A stretch of DNA of 64,000 nucleotides. Source: Bradyrhizobiaceae bacterium. Lineage in GTDB: Bacteria > Pseudomonadota > Alphaproteobacteria > Rhizobiales > Xanthobacteraceae. The stretch's first letter is position 1; each line of letters opens with the position of its first letter. The position numbers and the translations under genes were made by a program. Positions 58,482 to 64,000 of the stretch are shown here, piece after piece. The DNA is taken from NCBI GenBank assembly GCA_003963145.1, contig RXJJ01000003.1, positions 530,667 to 594,666 on the forward strand. Reading direction: 5' to 3'. The notes under the pieces were generated by a model that saw nothing but the letters and a program-made list of their open reading frames with translations, was not told the DNA's origin and made no database searches.

Positions 58482-58517
58482 TGCGCCTGCGTACGCCCGG
58501 TTAGCGCAAGCGCGAGC
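58482..58517 (+). repeat. Degenerate second copy of the argG 3' end
   Basis: The sequence here matches the last 36 bases of the argG coding region (57062-57097) with few differences: 30 of the first 34 positions agree. The copy ends in a broken stop region. The 1.4-kb stretch between the two copies is occupied by the serine hydrolase gene. Confidence 0.8.
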
Positions 58518-58546
58518 TGCTCTGTAAGATCGTGCGCTTGCGCGTG

Positions 58547-59314
58547 TCACAAATCGCGCGCGAAGTCCGTGTTGGTGAGCCAGCCTTCGATCGCTTCTTC
58601 AGGCCTGCCGCTTTTGGTGACGAAGACGTCTTGTGCGCCCTTGACCGCGAGCATTGCGTCGCGCGCGTCGCTGAGCGACGCATTGAGCCCGACGAACGCG
58701 ATTTTGCCCACGATCGATTTGAAATCTTCAGCGCCGATCTTGTAGGGCAGCATGTCCGACAGCTTGGTCGCGTTCGTGACGGATCCAGGCTGAGTCATGG
58801 CGCGATCCGCCACGAATTTCGCCAGCGTGCTGTCGTGAATGACGTATTTGGCCGAATTGTCCGCACGGAAAACCGGCGCGCGGCTGTTTCCCTGGTTGAG
58901 GATATCCTGAAGATCCTTCAGCGTAACGGTGTCGTCGTCCTTGCCCGATGGGATGATCACCGCCTTGATCGCGCTGCGTATCTTCATCGCCTGCCGAACC
59001 GACGTTTCCTTCAGCACCTGTTCGGGCGTGAGCTTGTCCGCCATCCGGCGAACCGACGCATTCGCGCTTTCGAAGTTTTCCCTTGAGAAATAGAAGGCGA
59101 GAATCGTACCGACCCAGGTGCCGAACAGCGGCACGAGAATGTTGAAGATCTCGCGTTTGTTGACGGCGCTTTCGGCTGCGACGGAAGCGTCATGCGCGGT
59201 ATACAGAATCCCGCCGGCCGAGATCAGGAACACGATCCCGGCCAAATGATTTTTGAAACTCGTCTCCAGCCAGCCTTTGTTTTCAGCCTGGGTTTGGTCA
59301 TCCGTGGTTGCCAT
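58547..59314 (-). CDS. Membrane protein with C-terminal CBS-like domain
   Basis: 255 residues from ATG 59314 (GGGGGACGGA upstream). Two N-terminal membrane helices (LAGIVFLISAGGILYTAHDA; IFNILVPLFGTWVGTILAFYF), a helical linker, then a segment (VGLNASLSDARDAMLAVKGAQDVFVTKSGRPEEAIEGWLTN) that fits a CBS domain, which often bind adenosyl nucleotides. The start codon of the neighbouring repeat protein's stop lies only 44 bases upstream on the same strand, so the two form one unit. Confidence 0.68.
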   Translation of the reverse strand: MATTDDQTQAENKGWLETSFKNHLAGIVFLISAGGILYTAHDASVAAESAVNKREIFNILVPLFGTWVGTILAFYFSRENFESANASVRRMADKLTPEQVLKETSVRQAMKIRSAIKAVIIPSGKDDDTVTLKDLQDILNQGNSRAPVFRADNSAKYVIHDSTLAKFVADRAMTQPGSVTNATKLSDMLPYKIGAEDFKSIVGKIAFVGLNASLSDARDAMLAVKGAQDVFVTKSGRPEEAIEGWLTNTDFARDL

Positions 59315-59357
59315 TCCGTCCCCCGAAAATTTCGTCAAAATGTTTCGTATGCGGCGG

Positions 59358-60338
59358 TCAGGCCGTCGCCATGAGCTTCTCGAAGAAGCCTTTCTGCTGC
59401 GCGGCCAGGTCGACGAATTTCTGCTCGATCTCTTTGGCGAAGCTGTCCCGCTTCGACGTGAGATCGGCAAGGCTGGTCTTGACCTTCATGAGATTGGGGT
59501 CGTTATCGGGGACCTTGTTGGCGGTCATCGACGTGATGGTATTCTGCAAAAGAGAGATGCCGTCGCTGAATCGATGCAGCGCATCGTTTTTCTTTGTGGT
59601 GAGGTCCTGTTGGTAGCAATCGAACAGCGACGTGACGTCATATCCGAGTTGCAGTTTTGCATTTTCGCGGAATTCCTCCTGCAGCTTGGCTGCCCGCGCC
59701 TGCGATTCGCGTGACAGTGCCTCCCCTTTTTCCTGCGCAGTGCGTGCCTCGACGTTGATGTTCTTCACCGTGATGTCGGGAAGATCGAGCGAAAAATCCT
59801 GTCGCCGCATGGTGAATTCCGGCACGCCCAGGACGAACTCCGTTCGATCCATGCGAAATTCGGGAATACCGATGACGATCCGCTGCTCCTGCATGAAAGG
59901 TTCGGGCACGTCGATGTAGATCGGTTTCCATAGCACCGTGCATTCCGGCACATCGATCTTGACGCCGAACCCAACATCCTTCGTCACCATCTTACAGACG
60001 GTTTCAGGATATTCGCCGGTCTGTACGCGCTTCATACGGATCGACGGGGTACTGAAAACGATCTCCTGATTTGAGACCGTGACCTGGGGCAGGTCGAGGG
60101 ACCATCTCTGATCCACCATCTTCACTTCGGGCAGGTCGAGGCTGAAGTCGACACGTTTCCATTTGATATCGATATCGAGGCCAACCCACGCATCCAGGCC
60201 CGTGGTGTCGATATCGGGATCAATTCCTTTCGCTTTCTGCTGAATGTCGTCGCCAAGCTCCTTGGACTTCTGGGTCAGCGTGGCGACCAGTGCTTTCAGT
60301 TTTGTTGTGACCGCGCTTTGGAGCTCTTCACATGCCAT
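59358..60338 (-). CDS. Unrecognised protein with eight 14-residue beta-like repeats and a coiled-coil tail
   Basis: 326 residues. Prolines at 70, 84 and 98, and at 131, 145, 159, 173 and 187, are spaced exactly 14 apart; each unit reads roughly x-x-F-x-L-x-V-P-E-F-x-M-x-x (for example RIVIGIPEFRMDR and EFVLGVPEFTMRR). A 33-residue insert lies between the two blocks. Residues 1-40 and 200-326 are helical and charged, suggesting coiled coils. No signal peptide. It precedes the membrane/CBS protein with 43 bases between. Family and function unknown to me. Confidence 0.7.
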   Translation of the reverse strand: MACEELQSAVTTKLKALVATLTQKSKELGDDIQQKAKGIDPDIDTTGLDAWVGLDIDIKWKRVDFSLDLPEVKMVDQRWSLDLPQVTVSNQEIVFSTPSIRMKRVQTGEYPETVCKMVTKDVGFGVKIDVPECTVLWKPIYIDVPEPFMQEQRIVIGIPEFRMDRTEFVLGVPEFTMRRQDFSLDLPDITVKNINVEARTAQEKGEALSRESQARAAKLQEEFRENAKLQLGYDVTSLFDCYQQDLTTKKNDALHRFSDGISLLQNTITSMTANKVPDNDPNLMKVKTSLADLTSKRDSFAKEIEQKFVDLAAQQKGFFEKLMATA

Positions 60339-60425
60339 TTAAATCTCCTGCTCGAAATAATATAAGTATATTATAAATACTACCATAGGTTGTATTTACG
60401 TCAATGGAATTGGACGCGACAAAAT

Positions 60426-60453
60426 AAAAACGGCCGGGACTTTTCCCGGCCGC
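60426..60453 (-). terminator. Rho-independent terminator of the OmpA-family gene
   Basis: On the minus strand, nine-base stem CGGCCGGGA / TCCCGGCCG (60453-60445 with 60440-60432) is followed by a T-rich run (complement of 60431-60424). Confidence 0.88.
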
Positions 60454-60480
60454 CTTTGTTTTCAGAGATTTATCGGACTT

Positions 60481-62208
60481 TTAGCGCGGCGGCGGTGGAG
60501 GCGCGGCGCTTGCTTCTCCGCCGTTGAGCAGCGGCGTGATATTGCGAACTGTCACGCGCCGGTTCGCGCGCTCCGGCCCGTCGGTCGGAATTTTCAGATA
60601 TTGCTCGCCATAGCCCTGGGTGGCGAGGTTCTCCGGCGGCACGCCGAACTGCTGCGACAGAAGCTCCGCGACAGATTGCGCGCGGCGATCCGACAGCGAC
60701 AGGTTGTCGACATCGGAGCCCACCGCGTCGGTATGGCCCTCGATCAGGAACACTGTGTTCGGGTTGCGCTGGATCGCGCGGTTGATTCCGTCCGCGATCA
60801 CCTGCAGCTTCGCCGCCTGATCTGGAAAAATATCCCACGATCCGGTTTCGAAGTTGATGGTGTCGAGGTCGATCGACGGCATACGCTGGCGAACCGACGG
60901 GCTGTAGCGGATTTCATCGAGCGAATAGGCGCGGTCGAGACGATCCACAGGCGGCGCGATCAGCGTGTCGTAGATCAATTCCGGCGGCGCGCCGTCAGCA
61001 TCGACGATGTAGCGGTCTTGCGGGATATGCAAAACCGGCGGGGGCAGCGAGACGAAGTAGCCGCCGATGGCGCCCGCGACGACACCCGCCGCGACGCCGG
61101 CTGCGATCGCACCGGAGCTGAGCCGTGGCCTGTTGTCGATGATGACGAATTCGCGGCCATCGCGATCGCGACGCATGCGCCGCAATAGTCCGCCATCCGG
61201 CCCGCTTTCGGTGATGATCTGCGTTCCGTCGGGACGCACGATCACGGTGCGGGTGTCGTTGCCCTGACGCTGCACCTGAACGTCGCGCGCGCCGTAGCGG
61301 AATCGATCCACTTCATTGTGCCGGATAAAGGACTGACCGTTCGGGTCCTTGATTATCACGCGATCAGGCTCGCGGATGATGGTGCGGCCGCCCTCGTTCG
61401 TTTCCTGCCGCTGCGAGCGGAAATCGTCCATCCGGCCGCGATTCGCGTTGGGCGCGTTGGCGGGCAGCGGGGTAAGCGTGCGGACGGGCGGAACAGGGGG
61501 CAGGGGTGCGGCGACGGGAGCTGCCGCTGGTGCGGCGGGTGTGCCGGCCGGCATGCCTGGAGGCGGTCCGCGCCGCTCGGTGCGCGGACCCTCGGACGAT
61601 CTCGGCTCGTTCGGCGCGATCGTGTTGGGCGTGCCCGGTGTACCGCCGGGCGCCTGACGTGGCGGCGTGACATCGCGCATGCCCGGTGCGAGAGGCGGGG
61701 CGTTGGGAGGCCGTTGCGGTTGCGGCGCCATCTGATTATGCGGCGCCGGCGCATTAGGCGGCGGTGCGGGTCGCTGCGCAGGTGGGGCTTCCGGCGCTGT
61801 ATGCGGCGCGCCTTGGGGGACCGCATGAGGTGCGGCTTGCGGAGCGACTGGTGGCGCATGCTGCGGGGCTGGGGGTGCCGGCGGTTGTGCGTGAGGCGCC
61901 GCAGGCGGTTGAGCGTGCGGTGGTGCTGGAGGAGCAGGGCGCGAAGGCTGCGGCGGCCTGGGCGGAGCCGGCGGTGCCGGATGCGCGGCAGGTGGTGCGG
62001 GCCGCGATGGCGCGGGATGCGGCGGTTGCTCTCTGGAAGGCGCGGGCGGATGAGGCGCTCCCTTTGGCGGTTCGCCATGCGGTGGCTGCTCAGCCTGCGC
62101 CACGCTGAAGGAGCCGGTCTCCGCGTGAACTGCCGCCGGGAATGGTGAGGATAGCGCAGCAGCCGAGATCGCGGTTGAGGCAAGGAGAATCAGTCGAATT
62201 TTTTTCAT
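60481..62208 (-). CDS. Proline-rich OmpA-family outer-membrane protein
   Basis: 575 residues from ATG 62208. Signal peptide (cleavage near HAETG), a Pro/Ala/His-rich region (about 40-260), a central region with a glycine-zipper membrane segment (SGAIAAGVAAGVVAGAIGG), then an OmpA-like peptidoglycan-binding domain: INFETGSWDI, LIEGHTDAVGSDVDNLSLSDRRA, and NRRVTV. It links the cell surface or outer membrane to peptidoglycan. An open frame to 62373 is unsupported. Confidence 0.9.
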   Translation of the reverse strand: MKKIRLILLASTAISAAALSSPFPAAVHAETGSFSVAQAEQPPHGEPPKGAPHPPAPSREQPPHPAPSRPAPPAAHPAPPAPPRPPQPSRPAPPAPPHAQPPAAPHAQPPAPPAPQHAPPVAPQAAPHAVPQGAPHTAPEAPPAQRPAPPPNAPAPHNQMAPQPQRPPNAPPLAPGMRDVTPPRQAPGGTPGTPNTIAPNEPRSSEGPRTERRGPPPGMPAGTPAAPAAAPVAAPLPPVPPVRTLTPLPANAPNANRGRMDDFRSQRQETNEGGRTIIREPDRVIIKDPNGQSFIRHNEVDRFRYGARDVQVQRQGNDTRTVIVRPDGTQIITESGPDGGLLRRMRRDRDGREFVIIDNRPRLSSGAIAAGVAAGVVAGAIGGYFVSLPPPVLHIPQDRYIVDADGAPPELIYDTLIAPPVDRLDRAYSLDEIRYSPSVRQRMPSIDLDTINFETGSWDIFPDQAAKLQVIADGINRAIQRNPNTVFLIEGHTDAVGSDVDNLSLSDRRAQSVAELLSQQFGVPPENLATQGYGEQYLKIPTDGPERANRRVTVRNITPLLNGGEASAAPPPPPR

Positions 62209-62400
62209 GATGACCTGTGTGTGAGAACTATGTCCGTCAGCAAGTTCAGGCGTGTAGGAGTGCCGTTCCGCGATCAACTGACAAGCATGAGGCGGCAGTA
62301 TGGCGAGGCCGTCTGGTATTTTGACGCAAACGAATCGGCGTGCGTCTGACCATAAAGCACAGACTCGTCTCAACCGTATGTCGCAGCCCAGGATGTTGAA

Positions 62401-62685
62401 TCAGATCGATGGCGGTTGCAGCGCGGAAGGATCGCTGCCCGGCAGATCGATGACTCCCGGATCGACCGGCGGCAGGACGGGAGGCGATTCCGGCCCGCGA
62501 ATCGGTAGCTCCTCCGGTGTCGACGGCGGCAGCTCCTGCGGCTGTGGCGGTGCATCCGGCTCACGCACGGGTGTTGGAATATCGGGCCGCGGATTGCCCG
62601 GCGGGCTTTCCTGTGGCGGCTCCTGCGGCTTTCCGGGCCTCGCCGGAGGCACTTCCTGCGGATCGCGCTTGGGCGGTTGTGCCAT
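62401..62685 (-). CDS. Small proline-rich protein
   Basis: 94 residues from ATG 62685, rich in Pro, Glu and Gln, with repeating PP.E.P.. units and no hydrophobic segment, so disordered. It lies about 190 bp upstream of the OmpA-family gene on the same strand. Similar small Pro-rich proteins occur in Bradyrhizobium; function unknown. Confidence 0.62.
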   Translation of the reverse strand: MAQPPKRDPQEVPPARPGKPQEPPQESPPGNPRPDIPTPVREPDAPPQPQELPPSTPEELPIRGPESPPVLPPVDPGVIDLPGSDPSALQPPSI

Positions 62686-62904
62686 CACGCCGCATTCCCT
62701 CGGTTCAGGTTCACCTTATCGCGGTCGCTTCGATACTGTCCCACGCCGTCCTCCGCATTCATTTCGATGCAGACGCATAACGGTCCGGCGCTGTCGATGT
62801 TCCCGAAACGAAGTGCAGTGCAGGCTTATCAAGCGGAGTAATATTGACAGGCGTTACGGAATACATCACTCGGGAAAAGGCGTGAAACAGGACAGCCTTC
62901 GGAG

Positions 62905-63294
62905 ATGACGATGCCTCTCGCTTATTGGTGCGTTCTGATTGCCGCTTTGCTGCCGATCGTCTGGGTCGGCTATGCCAAGGCCGGGACCAAGTCAGACAAT
63001 CGTTATCCGCGCGAGGAGGCCGAGGATTTGCCTCCGATGAAGCGACGCGCCTATGCGGCGCATCAGAACGCTTATGAGGGTTTTCCATTTTTCGCCGTTG
63101 CCGTGATTGTCGCGGTTACGCAGCATGCCCCGATCGGTGCCGTTAACTGGCTGGCTATTGTGTATATCGTACTGCGTATTGCCCACGGACTTTTGTACAT
63201 CAACAATAAGCCTACGCCGCGCTCGGCGGCCTTCGCGCTCGCGTGGCTCGTCAACATCGCGATTTTCGTGCTGCCGGCATTCACGTCGTCTTGA
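62905..63294 (+). CDS. MAPEG-family membrane protein
   Basis: 129 residues, four helices, with the MAPEG features RAYAAHQNAYEGFPFFAVAVIVA and VYIVLRIAHGLLYI. Relatives are glutathione-dependent enzymes or uncharacterised. GGAG precedes the start (GGAGATG ACG ATG). Confidence 0.85.
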   Translation: MTMPLAYWCVLIAALLPIVWVGYAKAGTKSDNRYPREEAEDLPPMKRRAYAAHQNAYEGFPFFAVAVIVAVTQHAPIGAVNWLAIVYIVLRIAHGLLYINNKPTPRSAAFALAWLVNIAIFVLPAFTSS

Positions 63295-64000
63295 CGCAGT
63301 CTGCGTCGACGACCCAGCGCGAGACCATCCGCGCCAGGGTCGGCGCGATAAAAAGCACCACCAGAAAACGTCCGGTCTGCATTGCCATGATGAATGGAAG
63401 ATCGACCTTGGTCGACGCGGCAATAATGGCGATCGAGTCGATTCCGCCCGGGCTGGTGGCGAGATACGCGGTCAACGCGTCAATGCCGGTCGCCAGATGA
63501 ACGAGATAGGCGATCCCGCCACATGTGGCGAGCAGCACGATGATCGAGGCCGAGACTTTGAGGAACGAGCGCGCGGCATGCATGACGATGCCGAGGGTGA
63601 AGTGCAGGCCGATATGCCAGCCAATCACCATGTAACATCCCGCCAGCAGCCACGGCGGAAGCGTAATGGTGACGATACCGCTCGCCTCGAGCACCGTGCC
63701 CATGCCAAGCGGGATCAGCAATGCGCCTGCGGGAATGCGTAAAACGGATCCGACCAGAATTCCGCCGATGGCGATGGCAAGCGTCCCCGCAAACGAGCCT
63801 GCTTCGACCGGCGGAAACCAGATGACGGTGTCCTGTACGTGCGCGGCCGCTGGCACAAAGAGCCGCGCAACGAGCGATGCCGCCAGTGCCACATAGATCA
63901 CGCGCAGAAACTGCATGAATGCGACGAGGCGCGGATCGCCGCCGAACGAGCCCGACATCACCGCCATCATGCTTGACGCGCCGGGCGCCGAACCCCAGAC
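63281..64000 (-). CDS. AbrB-family membrane protein (5' part beyond window end)
   Basis: The frame is open from base 64000, so the start is outside. Visible part has WGSAPGASSMMAVMSGS, about six helices and a repeat of the motif as TSPGGIDSIAII, as in the duplicated AbrB/putative ammonia-monooxygenase membrane family (unrelated to the AbrB DNA-binding protein). Function unknown; possibly transport. Convergent with and overlapping the MAPEG gene by 14 bases. Confidence 0.8.
   Translation of the reverse strand, partial: VWGSAPGASSMMAVMSGSFGGDPRLVAFMQFLRVIYVALAASLVARLFVPAAAHVQDTVIWFPPVEAGSFAGTLAIAIGGILVGSVLRIPAGALLIPLGMGTVLEASGIVTITLPPWLLAGCYMVIGWHIGLHFTLGIVMHAARSFLKVSASIIVLLATCGGIAYLVHLATGIDALTAYLATSPGGIDSIAIIAASTKVDLPFIMAMQTGRFLVVLFIAPTLARMVSRWVVDADCVKTT

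Noticed and set aside
61318..62148. Arg-rich plus-strand frame opposite the OmpA-family gene
   Set aside because: It is the reverse of a Pro/Ala/His-rich coding region and has no binding site.

Overview
The window looks like a chromosomal segment of a Bradyrhizobiaceae-type alphaproteobacterium (Bradyrhizobium / Afipia / Rhodopseudomonas / Nitrobacter group). This rests on GC-rich codon use in the core part, the neighbourhood YggT - YggU - FolD - Ppa - TypA, and many small proteins whose sequences resemble families I associate with that group (DUF1236, IalB-like, OsmC-fused hydrolase). Genus and species cannot be fixed from the sequence alone.

Region 1 (1-22057) is an integration hot spot. 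A tRNA-Thr(CGT) gene at 381-456 is followed by two more copies of its 3' half, at 12354-12398 (one mismatch) and 22013-22057 (perfect over 45 bp). These direct repeats bound two tandem islands. Island A (about 457-12398) is clearly AT-richer than the core. It carries a tyrosine integrase, an overlapping minus-strand block of excisionase-like HTH / Prim-Pol primase / AAA-type helicase, and two clusters of three 9-bp iterons in inverted orientation between helicase and integrase, which is the layout of a self-replicating satellite-type element. Its cargo (705-6600) looks like defence or signalling genes: a fused ABC-ATPase/TOPRIM protein (OLD or PARIS-like), a serine recombinase, a nucleotide-cyclase-like protein, a 401-aa unknown, and a frameshifted gene with an RN..H motif. 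Island B (12399-22057) has no integrase. It holds stress-type genes (a frameshifted VIT transporter, GlsB-like membrane protein, DUF1236, HPF/RaiA, Crp/Fnr regulator, DUF1488, DUF3429, SOUL haem protein, PsiE-like) and ends in broken pieces: the 3' end of a NitT/TauT permease with an atypical ATPase, and a KdpF-like remnant.

Region 2 (22058-32294) is a nutrient uptake block: one complete NitT/TauT-type ABC transporter followed by an amidase, then a Crp/Fnr regulator, a second complete transporter of the same class, a calcineurin-type phosphoesterase and a bile-acid-symporter-family transporter. Substrates cannot be read from the sequence.

Region 3 (32295-58400) is ordinary core chromosome: PHA depolymerase, GST, cupin, TerB-like, SDR, hydrolase-OsmC fusion, tRNA-Ala(CGC), YggT, YggU, FolD, Ppa, acetyltransferase, hydrolase, amine oxidase, TypA, Crp/Fnr, response regulator, PhoD, TAXI protein, PCD, YkvA-like, IalB-like, RlmN, PAP2 and ArgG. 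A serine hydrolase sits between argG and a degenerate second copy of the argG 3' end.

Region 4 (58400-64000) holds a membrane/CBS-like protein next to an unrecognised protein built from eight 14-residue repeats, a large proline-rich OmpA-family protein, a small proline-rich protein, a MAPEG protein and the 3' part of an AbrB-family membrane protein cut by the window end.
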